From: Cytospora piceicola
Lineage: Eukaryota > Ascomycota > Sordariomycetes > Diaporthales > Cytosporaceae
Direction of reading: 5' to 3'
Assembly (NCBI GenBank): GCA_023375675.1
Contig: JALQBC010000018.1
Location: 620,001-684,000, forward strand
DNA length: 64,000 nucleotides
The position numbers and the translations under genes were made by a program. Each line of letters starts with the position of its first letter. The first letter of the stretch is position 1. Below are positions 23,433 through 36,190 of the stretch, piece by piece. The notes under the pieces are model-generated. The model had not been told where the DNA came from, ran no database searches, and saw only the letters and a program-made list of their open reading frames with translations.

Positions 23433-25118
23433 TCACACGCTGGGCTGCCATCGCTCAAGTAACGAGACAGTCCAGGTGCCCTCTTGGCCGCCAAATGCCC
23501 TGTTCTTCTCGTCAGGGGGCAGATAAGCGTTGCCCTGCTCCAAGATCGTCTTGATCTCCGTCACGATTTCGTCGGTCACATTGATCTCCTCCTCATCCAT
23601 GGCCTCTGGCTGGTACAGCAGCTTCATGGCCGAGACGCCCTGCTTCTCAGTACACGAGAACCGGATGGATGGGTTCAGGATCCACAGAGTGACGGCCTCC
23701 TTCTCGCCCTGCATGACGACCTTGGCTGATCCGGACCGGGCTTGAGTGGCAACAAGCGCCGCGGCGAGGCAGTGTGAGAGGGTGGGCGGGTCCGGTAGCT
23801 GCCTGTACTCGCTGGCGAGGAGGTCCTCGACGGCGGCATGCTCGTTCATGTTGAGTTTCCATTTGAATAGCGAGACACCGTTCTTGCGGTTGTCAAAACG
23901 CCCAAGCTGGGCGTGACAGGTACGGCAGAAGGCGTCGAGGGAGCGAAACCCACTGATGTCCTCAGACAAGAGGTTACCGGAAGCAAGGGCACTGTAAGGA
24001 ACCTTGATGATGGTCAGCAAAAATTCATCAATATGACATGCAAGTGACTTGAAATTGTGACTCGGTTTGATCGCGGTTGCGTCCGCGACTTCGAACGCTA
24101 CCGGTGAACAATAGAGTAGGTCTGACTCTCTGCCTTGGAGCCAACGGACCACTTCGCCGAGACGAGAGTCTGGAAGCTCTTCGACAGCTCGCAGACAGCG
24201 AGACGAGCCAGGTATATTTGCTTTCGGGCAAGAGTAACGGTATTCAAGCCATCAAGACGGGTCAAGCCCGGCCTGAAACCTTCTTTTTTGCCCTACGTTG
24301 ACTTGTATGCATGGCTATGTGGGATATGAGGTGAATACGGGTTGCAGGATGAATATGCGCTGGTTTTATTGAACCTGGGTTGAGCAAGTCCAGCCACGGG
24401 ATGGAAATGGGGGAGAGGTATGAGGTGGCTGAGCATGCTGTCTTACCATGAGACACCGACAATCGTCCTCGAGGAACAGCATTGTCATCATGTCAACGAA
24501 TCCGGTGCCCTTCTGAGCCACGATGGCCGAGTTCGCGCCGTAGCCACGGGATGCCAGATCAGTCTCTGTTGCCTTCTCCTGACCAACCTCGCCATTTGCA
24601 CTGATGCCATTCGAGCCACTGGCAGCGGCATGGCCCACGGCGGGCTTATGACAGTGCCACAGCTCCATCATCTCAGCCCAGTTCTCACTCGGCAGGTCCT
24701 TGAACACCTTGATCTTGTCCTCCGCCACGACTACATCATCACATGCCCGACAGGTAATGCGCAGGCCGGGCTTGAGCTGACTGGCCGACCAGGGCACGGC
24801 GTCGTCGGCGGACATGCCCTCCTTGACCTCTTGCGGGTCCGGGACCAGGCGCCAGCTCATCTTATCGAGACCAGGCTTGACTTCTCCGCGGAGATGCTCG
24901 CCCACTGGCGCGATAGCCTTGACGGGCAGTCGTAGCTCGGTGGTGACGTCTCCATGATAGAGGATCAGACGCGAGGCGTCTTTGGAGAGAAGAACCTTGG
25001 TCTTGTGGGTTGAAGGAGTGGGCAGATGGATGACAACGGAGATACGGCCAAGACGTGGGAGAAGCTCGGCGTAGATGTTGGGTGTGGCGGGTTGCTTAGG
25101 AGAAGTTTCAGCGGCCAT
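23433..25118 (-). CDS. E2-binding HECT-like ubiquitin ligase (UBE3D/HECT_2 type)
   Basis: Family members bind a ubiquitin-conjugating enzyme and act as unusual E3 ligases. The N-terminal exon (25118-24447, 224 codons) carries PGLRITCRACDD (C123, C126) and FKDLPSENWAEMMELWHCH (C156, H157), the family core. The C-terminal exon (23991-23433) carries a second CxxC (FCRTCHAQLG), the segment LFKWKLNM, and the ending GTWTVSLLERW. The middle is less certain. My preferred model has introns 24446-24293 (GTAAGA...GTAG) and 24101-23992 (GTAGCG...TTACAG, with a good CTGAC branch point), and a 191-base middle exon; all phases agree and give 473 aa. The frame of the last exon also stays open through intron 2 to beyond 24152, so an alternative middle exon cannot be excluded. 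It lies between the splicing-factor and eIF3d genes on the same strand. Confidence 0.85.
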
Positions 25119-26562
25119 GGCGAGGACGTGAGGCCGGGTGAGACCTAAGCAGATGAGAACCTGCCATCGTCAGTACCCAGGGGTGTAAACACATGTGTTG
25201 GTCCCAATCTTGGTCTTACATGAAGAACAGAAAGGAGTGGATGCCAGCAACGAAGCCGGATAAATGAAGGTTGTTGGTTGATAGTGGATGATCAGTCAGT
25301 TGGGAAGTGACATTAAATTGATACTGGCGCCTGGAGAAAGCGGTTTCGGCAGGTGACAACCTTGGAAGCTACAAGGTACCTCCCCCCTCATCCAGCCAAG
25401 TTTCAGCCCTAACCCTGGTGCTGATTCATCGGATGGAGAACAGCATTTTATCTTCTGCAGCAACTTTGGAGGTTTATTCATAAGCAGGTATATCTCTTAC
25501 CGGTATACGAAAGATTGAAGGGCTTGTTACCGTATGTTTCAAGGTGAATCAATCCAAAATTTCCGTAGAAGTACAAAGATAGTCTTCTTTGTTTGGTCTG
25601 GGACTCGCTCCTTGCAAGGGGACAAGTACATAACATGCAATGTAAATGGTGCCGGCCTTTACATATGTTGAAGAAAATAACTCGACATGGTGTTGTATAT
25701 GGTCCAAGTTACACACCTGAGGATTCTTATACTACATGTGCCATGCCTTTCTCGGAATCATTAACATGGGTTTGGATACAGCGTTGTGCTAGCAATTATC
25801 AGTGACATCTGGAACTGTGCTTTCAGCAAAGTTGCGAAAGCGCTTGCACATGTGTAATATGGAAATCGACGGGCTTCATCTTTATGTCGTTCTCCACTTA
25901 CTTTGATTGAGAATCGTGCCCCTAATACGGGCATAGCTACTGCGACTGTATAGGGCCTAAAGACGGCGCTGGGAAGATGTCGACGGAGTGATATGAGGTA
26001 TCGGTTCCGCTTGACTGATTTTGACAAGGAACTTGGGAAGGATATCAAGGATCGTGAGACCTCGACCAGACTTGGCGACTGCATCGAGCGTGTAACTGAT
26101 CAGACTTCTCTTGCTTGATATAACTTCTCCCAAGAGTGGTTGGCCGCATTCGTTATGAGACATTTGTCTACCCCCAGCCATGGTCTTCGCGAACCGTAAA
26201 CATATACAGAGCCTGGTTCTCTGCCCAGGGCCGACCAGATGTTGTAGATTGGAACGTGGGATGACAGGTAAGAAGGGGCGACGTGCGCAAACCAAGATCT
26301 TGACCGCCAAAGGCCTACCTGTCTCAGAAAATCCAACTAGAAAGCTCCATGACCTCCAAACTCGATCATATCAAAAAAAATAAGTAGCGGCATCGGGAAA
26401 GTTTGTGAGGTGAAACCGCTGTTCTCGTTCATTCTTTTTGCCTAACTCACCAATCAAGTCCGGCATCATCTTCAAGACACGCGCTCATCTACTCACACGC
26501 ACACACACACCCCTCTCAACCATGCATTCATTCTGGATCCTAAACCACGAGCTTGAAGAGCT
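25119..26562. other. Spacer between E2-binding protein and eIF3d genes
   Basis: About 1.4 kb holding the promoter of the E2-binding protein gene and the 3' end of the eIF3d gene. Small minus-strand frames at 25.96-26.34 kb have no recognisable domain. A short CA-rich stretch lies near 26500. Confidence 0.5.
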
Positions 26563-28524
26563 CTACTCATCCGCCTCCTCCACCACAGCGGGCAGCTCCT
26601 CCTCATCCTCGTCCAGGGAGCCGGCAGGCACCTCGTACAGGCGCAGGATGCTCTTGTTGGGGTCCTTGACCAGGACGTACTTAGCGTCCTCGGCGCCGTC
26701 GTTCTTAAGCACCATGTCGGAGATGGTACGGACGATACCCCAACCGTTGGACAGGGACAGGTTCATCTGGTTGGCAAAGTCGCGGGGCTTCCAGCCGATG
26801 ACTCCCAGAATCACGTGCTTGTCGTTGACCTTGGGGTTGACACGAGAAACGAATCTGTGGTAGTAGTCATGTCAGTATAAGATACAACAAGCCAGCCGTG
26901 ATATCCGGATGGGGGCCGGGACGACAGGTGCAAGAGATATGGAATGTCAGGACTCACCCAAGCTTCATCATGTCAGCCTTGGCCAGAATACTCTGCACCG
27001 TCCATCGTGCAAGCTTGCAGCTGTTGTTCTTCATCTCAGTGGCCACAACGGCACCGCGCTGCGACACCAGCTTGCTCCTCCAGTCAAGAGCGCCACCGCT
27101 GCCTTGCGCCTTGCTGTCGAACTCGTTGAGGGCGTGCACGGTGAGGAACTGGTCGTCGCCGCTGATAACGTTCTTCTGGACGGCGTCCAGCTCTGTCCGC
27201 ACCACCAGGTAAACGGGCTCCTCGTCGTTGGTGGACAGGTCGAACTTGCGGTACTTGTAGGCCTTGGATGCTGGGGGCTCCGTCTCCTCGGCGGAGTTGT
27301 AGAAGGGGTTGCCGTGGGCCATGTCGACCTTCTGCGACTCCAGTACGACCTGGTTGGCGAAGTTGTGGTTGATGTACGTGGCCTCCTCGGCGAGGGCGGC
27401 AGGCTGGTTGATGACGTCCTTGGAACCCTCGGATGCCTCGAGAGGTGCGTCGGCGGCGTTCTCGTTGACGGTGACCATGTCCAGGGCGGCGTTGTCGCGC
27501 TTGTCCAGGAAGACCTTGTTGCCCTGCTTGACAATGACAATGTCCCAGGGGTAGACGGAGCGAGGGGCGCACATGAGCATGGACAGAACGGAGTCGGTGG
27601 CGAAGATCCTGGCCTCGTCCTTGTCGGCGAGCTCCTGGATGACGGGGTCGCTCGAGGTGGAGACGTTGTAGGCGGCACGGTCGAGCGGGCTGAGCTTCTT
27701 CTCGGAGCCCTTGACGGGCTGCTTGTCAAAGGTCCGGTCGTAGTAGTGGAGGAAGCCGTAGCTGTCGACATCCTCGCCCTCGTCGGCGTCCAGGTTCAGC
27801 TTGCCCAGGCGGTTGTAGTCAATCTCCTCCAGCATCTTCCAGTCGGCGCGAATGTTGATACTAGCATCGCGGTTGCGCTGCGGCTTGTCGTAGTCCTTCC
27901 AGCCGAACCGCCTGCCACGGCCGGCACCACCGCCGCCCTGGTTTGCGCGTCCTCCACGTCCACCATCATAACCACCGGCGCCACCACGTCCACCTGTGCG
28001 TGTGAAGGTTTGGCGGCCACCACCGCGGGCATCTCCTCGGCCACCACGCTGGCCACGGCCACGGGTGAAGATGGCGCCACGTCCGAAACGGGTCTTGCCG
28101 GTGTCGCGGGCGTTGGAGACGACAGAGAAGGATGCTTCGTCTTGCTCGACTATGGGGGCGGTGAAGAGGGAGGCACTAGCTGCGCCATATGTCTGTTGAT
28201 CTGTAGGTGAGGAAACAAGGAGGTCAAGTCAGCTAAACTCGATGGGGCAACCAGGTGATAACCATGATGGTAGTAATATTAATCATAATCATAGTCATGA
28301 TGGACACACGCACCTCTGTAGTTCCTGTTGTACTGAGCGCGTCCACCACGTCCGTCACGGCCATCCTTTCCGTCGGATGTCCAGTCGGCCATACGGCCCA
28401 GCTTGTCGCCCTTGGAGAAGGGAGCGTAGGGGACGCCATCGAGGGTGGTCTCGGTGGTGACTGCTGGTCCCCATCCGTCACCATCGGGCAGCGCCGCGAT
28501 GAGGTCGGCAATGGAGGAAGACAT
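26563..28524 (-). CDS. eif3d: Translation initiation factor eIF3 subunit d
   Basis: Peripheral eIF3 subunit with an mRNA cap-binding fold, acting on the 40S ribosome in the cytoplasm (family knowledge). Exons are 28524-28314, 28200-26958 and 26854-26563; introns are 113 bp (28313-28201, GTGCGT...TACAG) and 103 bp (26957-26855, GTGAGT...CACAG). The product is 581 aa, near the human length of about 550. The N-terminus ([20 protein letters not shown]) is followed by an RG/RGG-rich RNA-binding stretch at about 108-165, then the conserved body with [36 protein letters not shown] and [16 protein letters not shown], and [10 protein letters not shown] in the last exon. The C-terminus is acidic. Codons are strongly G/C-ending, consistent with high expression. 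Confidence 0.98.
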
Positions 28525-29132
28525 GATGTGAAGGATGTATTAATCTGTCAAAATATAGTGTCGTGTAAATAAATCGGTAACGGCACGTCAAAATAAAAAG
28601 AAGTGGGATTGGTCGTTGTGTCGTGTGTAAAGTTTGCCGGGCTCGTCGTCTCCGGTTGGTGTGTTTTTGCTTGCAGCAACTGCAAATTCGTCAAAGTCGC
28701 TGAAATTCGAGTGGTTTTTGGTGGGGTTCACTAGTTGTGGGGACTATTGACCTTCGAAAGGTTTGGATTGGGACACTTTGACTGGGTGAGATGGACCGGG
28801 TTTGGCGGGGTCCAACAAAGGAAGGCGGACAAGCACTGAAGGAACCTTGGAAGCAAGCTCAAGTGGCTCAACGTCCCCTAAAGCGCCAGGGTACGTACCC
28901 AGGTACCTCTTTTTCTTAGTCAACCATCCTTCCCCTCCCATCCTCCAAAACCCCCCCTTACAGTACCTACCTTCTTCATTTATCCAGGGTTAGGGTCACT
29001 GTATGCTCTCAAAGAATTGCCGCTGGTCACATGCACACACGTACATTGCATCGCTTCCAACAGCTAGCTAAGTAAGAAACAGACTATGGAGGGGCTAAAA
29101 AGCAGAGGATCAAAAAAAAAAAGGAAAAAGAG
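28525..29132. other. eIF3d promoter region
   Basis: Upstream of the eIF3d start and downstream of the tRNA terminator. It holds a GTACCCAGGTACC element near 28895 and a single TTAGGG near 28990. No supported gene. Confidence 0.5.
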
Positions 29133-29143
29133 AAAAAAAAAAA
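29133..29143 (-). terminator. RNA polymerase III terminator of the tRNA gene
   Basis: An 11-base A run on the plus strand is a T run in the tRNA sense, starting 9 bases after the tRNA 3' end; further T-rich sequence follows. Confidence 0.85.
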
Positions 29144-29151
29144 TTCATTCC

Positions 29152-29248
29152 TCGGATACGGGGAATCGAACCCCGAGCTGGTGAGCGCTCAAGAGCTCAT
29201 AAGAGCTCAGATGAGAGTCACCGATGTTAACCATTACACCATATCCGA
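29152..29248 (-). tRNA. tRNA-Glu (anticodon CUC) with a 26-nt intron
   Basis: The acceptor stem TCGGATA pairs perfectly with TATCCGA; the T arm is CGGGG-TTCGATT-CCCCG; the D arm contains TGGTTAA; the anticodon stem is GGTGA/TCACC. The loop reads C-T-CTC-A, so the anticodon is CUC, which decodes GAG. The intron occupies about 29186-29211, after position 37 as in other nuclear tRNA introns, leaving a 71-nt mature tRNA. The intron carries two copies of TGAGCTCTT. The B box (29162-29172) is intact. It lies between the eIF3d and MFS genes on the same strand. Confidence 0.95.
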
Positions 29249-29628
29249 ATGGTGTGAGGAACACTGAATTATGATTTCTGGAACTGTGGTGGGCATTATG
29301 AATCATGGACATTTTTACTCAATCAAAATTTCAATCATAACTGTCATGCAAAACAATCACGACGGGTCGCAAGGTAATTATTTGATGATTTACAATTTTT
29401 TTCCATTTCTTCTTGGTATTCGTAACTTCTTTAATGGCATAGGAGGGAAGATATAGGTAGGTAGGTGTGTAATAAGTAGAAGGTATCATCATGTCTATCC
29501 AGACAGTGCCAGAAAACTTTTTTTTGTTTTCATCCCAAATCAAATCGCTTTCCTTCATTTTTGTTGGTTTTATGTTTTCATACCAATCCCATATCTTCTG
29601 AACCCTCGCGTCATGAAAACTCGTCTGT
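29249..29628. other. Spacer between the tRNA and MFS transporter genes
   Basis: AT-rich; expected to hold the transporter 3' UTR and the upstream region of the tRNA gene. No supported gene. Confidence 0.5.
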
Positions 29629-31783
29629 TTATCGAGTGGTCTTCTCATCTGACGATGATATACCATCCGGACCACTGTCCTCCTGGTACTTCTCATTCGC
29701 CAACACACCATTTCCACCCGAATTGCCGGGCTGCGGCATAGTCGTCCGCTGGAAATACCCGTGCACCTCATCCGAGAATTCATCATCAGCCGTTATGGGC
29801 TCGCCCTTGACCTCCTTGTCGCGCTTCTCAGCCTCCTTCTCCTGCCAGTCGCGACGCAGATCCTCGATCTTCTGCTTAAGGTCGAGCTCAGGGTCGTAGT
29901 GGCGACCGACACCCATCCAGCGCTCCCACAGGGACAGGTGGTTGGGGTGAATAGCGATACCGTGGTACTCGTGCTCGCGGCCCTCGAGGAGGTACCTCCA
30001 CCGGCGCTCTTGTTCCTTCAGGTCGAGGCCAGTCGTGTCGGGCAGCCAGATGAAAGTGATGATCATACCGGCCAGGCCGAACCAGGGTACCATGTAGTAC
30101 CGTTGCTGGGTGTTGATGTATTGGAATAGGACAGATGCTAGGAGGGCGCCGGACTTGCCTATACAGGCGGAGAAACCGTGGGCTGAGGCACGCACGGGCG
30201 TGGGGAAGACCTCACCAGCCACCAGGAACGAAACCGAATTGGGGCCGAACTGGTTGAAGAATGACGACAGGTAGTACATGGCCTGGAAGGAGTGAACTCC
30301 GGCCTGGGAGGAGTAGTAGTCGAGGTTGAACGCAGGGATGACGAACATGAGGAAGCAGACCAGGAAGCCGATCTGCTGCATGTTCTTGCGGCCGTACAAC
30401 TTGTTGTCGATGAAGAAAGAGGCCATGTAGTAGCCCGCCAGTGAGACGACGGTGTTGTACAAGTTCCAGATCCAGGTCGTCATGATGGAGTCGGAGTTGT
30501 TGCTAATGAGGGAGATGAACTGCGACTGGAACAACTTATTTCCGTAGAAGAAAACATCATTGCAGAACCAGCAGCCGGCCGTGGCGAACAGGCGACCGCC
30601 GAAATACTTGAAGGTCAGGCGCATTGAGTTGACGTCGTAGCCCGTCACGTTGTTCTTCTTCTTGGCAATTTGCAGCTGGCGGGAAGCCTGGGGCATTTTG
30701 TAGGCGCGGTGATAGGCCAGCCAGATTGTGCCGACCGCGGGAATGGCGAAAGAGAGGCGGAAGATAATCTGCGTGCTGTGGGTGCTGTAGGGCGGGCTGC
30801 CTCTGCCATGGTGGAAAATCAGCAGTAGGATGATGAGGACAACTTGGTTGATCAGTTGACCCCAGCCCTGCATCAGGAAGGCAGAGGTGACCTTGCGGCC
30901 ACGGTGCAGACGGTCATCACGGGTTGAGAGCTTGCCAGACCCGACCGAGCTCTCCATGGAGGAGGTGGCGGTCATAGGGTACTCTCCACCGACACCAAAA
31001 CTGTAGATGAAGAGAGACCAGGCGTAGCAGATAACCCAGCCCTCAAGGCTTGTTCCCCAAGAAGCAGTGAGCATGATCAGACCAAGAACCATGATGAGTG
31101 CGTCCTGGATAAGACCCCATCGCCGACCAATCCAGTCACCGATGAACTAAAAACAACACAGTAGTCAGTCAGTATATGAGATCTTTGTTTCGTCTCACAG
31201 ACTGTCGTCTTGAGCGTGGCGACAGGATAAAGGAGGGGGGAGAACTCACGCCCACTGCGATCTGACCAAACATGATGCCAAGAACCTCAAGGTAGCTGAC
31301 GGCAGCAACCCAGTTAACATTGCACTCGCCGTCGACGGTCTTGGACCCCCAGCAACCCTTCCAACCTTCTGTCTCTTCAAAATATTTGCTCAAGTTTCCA
31401 ATGGAAAACAAGACATAACCCTCCAGGCCCAGACCGGCACCGGGCAAAACAGCATTGTGCCAGTACCAGGCAAACGGTGACAGGAAATTCTTCTTGAACA
31501 TGGATCCGATATGAGAGAGCTCTTTCTTGGCCTCGGCGTTGTCGACCGAGGTGACGAACTTGATCCGTTTCATCAGGGGCAGGTCGGCCCAGTACACGCC
31601 ATCAGCATTATAGCTATCGTCTGGATGTGTCAGGTAGTTGAAGATCTGGCGCTCCTGCTCGGCTGTGACGGTGCCGTATTTGGGAAATTGTACAGCCTCA
31701 TCGCCGGTCTCCGGGCCATGGGGCACGGGAATCACCCCAATGGAGGGGTTGTGATGTTGGTCATGTTGAAGGTGGTTCGACAT
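29629..31783 (-). CDS. MFS transporter, Git1/phosphate:H+ symporter type
   Basis: Plasma-membrane proton-coupled carrier predicted. The subfamily transports inorganic phosphate or glycerophosphodiesters; the substrate here is inferred only from family resemblance. Exons are 31783-31250 and 31146-29629 with a 103-bp phase-0 intron (31249-31147, GTGAGT...TTTAG), giving 683 aa. The long hydrophilic N-terminus (about 100 residues) is followed by several hydrophobic segments; GLGLEGYVLFSIGNL is in the first membrane region, GFIGDWIGRRWG is the MFS loop 2-3 motif and GVGGEYPMTATSS resembles the GGEYP motif of this subfamily. VAGEVFPTPVRASAHG and LPDTTGLDLKEQERRW mark the second half. The hydrophilic tail is Lys/Glu-rich. 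I chose the ATG at 31783 (MSNHLQHDQHH); the frame stays open to 31999 but the upstream residues look non-coding. Confidence 0.93.
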
Positions 31784-34700
31784 ATCGGCGACAAGAGTAG
31801 GGCACCACAGGTGGCCCTCGACTTGGCTGGTCGAACTCCTTTGCGACAGGTGTCGCGTGGGCGGAGGGAGGAGACGAGGAGGAACGAAAGGCCTTGGGTG
31901 CGAAGCCTCGTTGTAGTTGTTGGTTTGTTGATGGAGATCGCGGCAGAGGATGGGCGAGAGAAGCCACGCAGAGTAGGGAAACTTCACTGAAGAGCTCAAA
32001 CAGAAAGGAAGGGGTCAGGATTCCCGGAGACAGAGGGAGACTGGTTTTTAAAAAACGATGGACCCTAGGCCGCCGATGAGAGAGGCGGGCGGCACCGACA
32101 CCGCGGAGCAGAGAGGGCCTTGATGCGCCCTCACCGTGCCGCGTACAGGGTACAGAAGAAAATACTAGTAAGTAAGAAAACCGGGGAACAAAGATGGGAT
32201 AGGCTAGAGCAGAGCCGTGGAGAGGCGAGATGGGTGGATACCGAGGCGCAGGGAAGGGAATGGTAGGATACAAGAGAGAGACAAGGCGTGCGAAGGATGA
32301 TATCTCTGCCTTGTATTGGATGGAATGGTACCCAGAGAAGAGTACTTATGGATAGATGTGTATCAATTGATGTGCTGAAGGGGTAGAAGAAGGAGAAACA
32401 ACTGTGAGAGAGTTTGACTTCTTTGCTAGAATGACTACTGTGCAAAAAAGGCTTGGATTAATCGTCATGAAGAAAAAGAAGGCCAAAAAAAGTCTCGATT
32501 AGAATCTTCCAATTGCTCAGGTGTTTTCTGGCTGTGCGGTGGCACTAACGACAAAGTCACTTGGCAGCCGCGAGATGGGTCCCGCACTAGCAGCCCCGAG
32601 CACGCTATCGAGGCCTCTGCCAGGCAATTGTTGCCAGGGCCTGTTAGTAAGGCCAAGTCCCGATGAGGCGACCAGTACTTCTAGATGGGAGGTATCTTGG
32701 TACCTTTTCTCCGGGTCAGGTCTCTTCATATCCATTCGTCTCTGATGTCACTTTCTCTTCTCTCCGGTTTCCTGCTCGAACCTCGGTGTCACATCCCGAA
32801 CATTGTTCCCTTTCTCTTTTCATTGTTTACTTCGTACGGAGGTCCGGGTATATCTAATTTGTTACCTGATCTATAATGTGATATATATCTTTGGGACCAC
32901 CCGCACATGCATAGCATTGCATAAGAGCTGGGATGGTTGGAGGAGGGGAAAAGGGGTTGAAGTGACATGCAAGCTGTGTGTCATCTATTGTCCTGTTGTC
33001 GGTAAGTGGCATGCAGGTGCTCTTGAACGACAAACTCTGAATGGATGTAGGACAGAACCAGGATAGCCTATAGATACTATGCATATGTATAATGTATATA
33101 GCGAGCATCTGTCGAAAGCGAACATGCTCAATTGCGAAACTTCCTAAAATGCTCTCATTTCCCCTCATGTTCGGTCATTGAGGTCGCATCTGATGATAAT
33201 GATGATGATAGAATGCCCCTCAGTCCCAGAGCTGTGGTAAACCAGCCCGTCGATTGTTCGGGTCAGGTCTTGCTTTGACGTGCGCTGATTGGTTCTGTTC
33301 TATCAATGCACACAAGGCAAATCATGATTCGACAATGGAGACGCGGTTGGGTTAGCAACGCAGACAGATCCAAGTTTCGAAACGGGGATGATGAACTGAT
33401 ATGATGAAATATATATACTTAGGTATGTACCTATATACGATCCAAGCACCGAGATTCCCGGAACTGCCCACACGATGGTGACCAAGGTAAACCCGTACTG
33501 GTCATGCTGTAACGGGTCACAGTACCGTACCTCGGTACGTATACGCTTTTTGGGTGCCCAGGCGTATCACAGTGTGTGCCTTGATCCGTTGGTGCGCTGG
33601 CCTGTCGTATCAACAAGCTGAAGCTGCACTGAACTCTGAAGCTCTCACACGGCCCCACAGGCCCTGGCCCTGAGCTCGTTCTTTCCGTTTTCAGAGGTGA
33701 GTCGTAAGGGAAGGTGGGGACATTGGGGGCCTTCCGGCATGTACCAATGCACCTTCCAAGGGTCCCCCACATTGCATCGGCGAATCACGAACTTTATCTT
33801 TACACGTGCTGGATCGAGAGGACGTCTGGGCTTCGGACGCTTTGGTTTTTTCTGGTCTGCCCTGTCTGCATGGTCTGCAAAGCTTCTTCAACGTTCCGTT
33901 CCCGAGGTCCCCATTCTTTCTCGAATTCTCGACCCTCTGACACTTGCTGATGATGAATCAGTTCCAGTCTCTCCGCACTTCCGCCAGTCCCGGTTTGGAC
34001 TTTCCCTTTTAAATCACGACACTAAACCTCACCGACACGTCCGCGAGAGAAAGAGCGCCATGTACATACAGATTTGCTGGCGTATCCACAAATTTTCCTG
34101 GTGTGGTCGGTCATATTGACCCGGGTGCAGCCGATTAGATAACCGACTTCGTATCGATAACCGTCTACTACCGTATCAACCCTGATCCGACTACACGTTC
34201 ACAGAGAAGGTGCCCACGTGATCTCAACTTACGTTCAGCATCTCTAATCTGCGAACAATCGATAATATTCACCCACGGTTTAGCGCTTGGAAATTCGTCT
34301 TACACAAGATACTATCGGGGTTGCTGAACCCAGAGGTCAGAGGGGCTTCAGGATAAACATCTTCGGCGGCAGCGCACGCTTCGTATCACGGGAAGCATTG
34401 TTCTTAATCAATTGGTCTTACATGGTCGCTCGAGGCGATCAACCAAATATACTTAGCGCGATATATGCTTGATGGAGTCATTACAGTACGAGGCAGTTTG
34501 CTTGATGAGCACGAATGGGCCATGTGGGCCAAATGTTCAATAAACTGTCAAATTAGTGCTGTGGTCACCCGGGTCCCAGGACCTCGGGAGTTGATGGTAC
34601 TGAAAGAGAAACTGTCCAGGACCGTGCAGGACAACAGGTCAGCCAACGCTTTGCCGGTCTGTGAAGCTGAGGAGAGAGGTGTAACGAGGGCTTGGGGTTG

Positions 34701-36190
34701 AGCTGCTCCTGAAACGACTTGGTTCGTCTGTGGAGTACTTAAGCTGATGTGTGAGGAAGAGTTCCAAGGTTACTCCAGGCCCCTTCGTCAGGGTGCACCA
34801 ACTTAGGTGAAGAGGAAGGAGGATTTATTGACGGTCAACTTGAATCGGATAAAGCTGGAATGTATCCCACGATTTAGGTCTCTGGAGTATCTGGAGTCTA
34901 GTATGGTGTCCGTTTGTACGATATTCTAGGGTAGATAGATGATTACCTAGGTAAGCAGCATAAGTAGTACCGGTACATAACAGATAGAATGATGCTTCTC
35001 AAGTGCTCAGCAGCACCTCTGACTAGCAGTATTCTCTAGTCGGTAAGCATTTCATATGTACATAGGTCTACTGGTCCAACTGATCAAGTGGTAACTGCCT
35101 CATATGATCTCCTTTTCGGGGTCCTGTTCACTTGTGAGCAGACAGGCGGCATGTGTATTTTTCCGACTTGACTTCGTTTGCTGGACCAAATCACGAAGTA
35201 TAGTATATTGTGGCGATATCTACCCTATGGTATGCACTATTTACCCATGTGCTTTAGTACTTAAGTAGGTAAGCGGCGCTGGATCCGCCATCCATAAATT
35301 CCACATGCCTAACGACGGAGATCGCTTAACCATCCATATACGTCGCATCGCAGTGTGATGTTGAGAATCAGGGCCTTCCGAGTATCCTCAGAGAAGGATA
35401 TAATTCACGCTATGAAGGAAAGGCATGGCACAATAATTATCGCCGGGAAGAAATGATGTACGGCAGACACACGCAGCCCTCGAAAAACTGTCTACAGGGA
35501 CACAATTTGGAGGGCCGAGTTGAGAACTTGTATCGTCGTCAACGGTCTTCCGTGCTTTAAGCTTGCTACTTCTGGGCAAGTTGTCCAGCGTGTCATTCAC
35601 GAAGGTGTAAGGAGGGAAGGGTTTTCCTACTTACAATAGGATCAGAACAAATCTACCAGTTCCTTGTCGGGTTTGATCACTTGGGCAGTTCCGGGTATTG
35701 ACTTCCAGCAACTGAAGATATAAGTAAATCACGAAAGTGAGGGTTCACACTTGGGCCGAACTTACAGCCACCCCCCAGTTTACCCGTCCAATTCCCTTAA
35801 CCCTGACTCACCTGCACCACGGATTGATCAAAAGGGGCAGACCGTTTCTTCAGTCTATGCAGGTGGAACACGACGGATAGGAATCTGTATTCCTGGTTGC
35901 CTTGTCTGGTTTGCTAGACGCCCTGTCCTGTCAGCTCAGAGGGTTACGATTCAGATGCGAGTGCAGGAGAGTACATTGTAACATACCTACCTGTGCGTCT
36001 AACCCTTGTGTATACGGGACCAGTAAAATTGCACCTCCCGGAGTCAGTTCAAAACTCAAACCTAACCGCAACCATTGAGGCGCATATCGGCAAACATCAA
36101 CAAGCTCAAACAACACAGGCAGGATCGACGCGACAAGCCAAAAAGGAGACAGTGTATCGCGGACGCCACTAAACGTCTACGGGTGTGGTC
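31784..36190. other. Spacer upstream of the MFS gene and of the Ulp1-like gene
   Basis: About 4.4 kb. The first 0.5 kb is pyrimidine-rich in the transporter sense and is probably its leader and promoter. Beyond it I see only short frames without domains, an AT-richer stretch around 34.9-35.3 kb, and isolated CCTAGGTA-type palindromes (for example near 34952). No supported gene. Confidence 0.5.

Noticed and set aside
26909..28210. 433-codon plus-strand open frame opposite eIF3d
   Set aside because: It is antisense to a well-supported gene whose G/C-ending codons remove stops on the other strand; it is Val/Gly/Leu-rich and has no domain.
28985..28996. GGGTTAGGG, telomere-like
   Set aside because: Only about one and a half units; the single-copy context and flanking genes do not support an internal telomere array.
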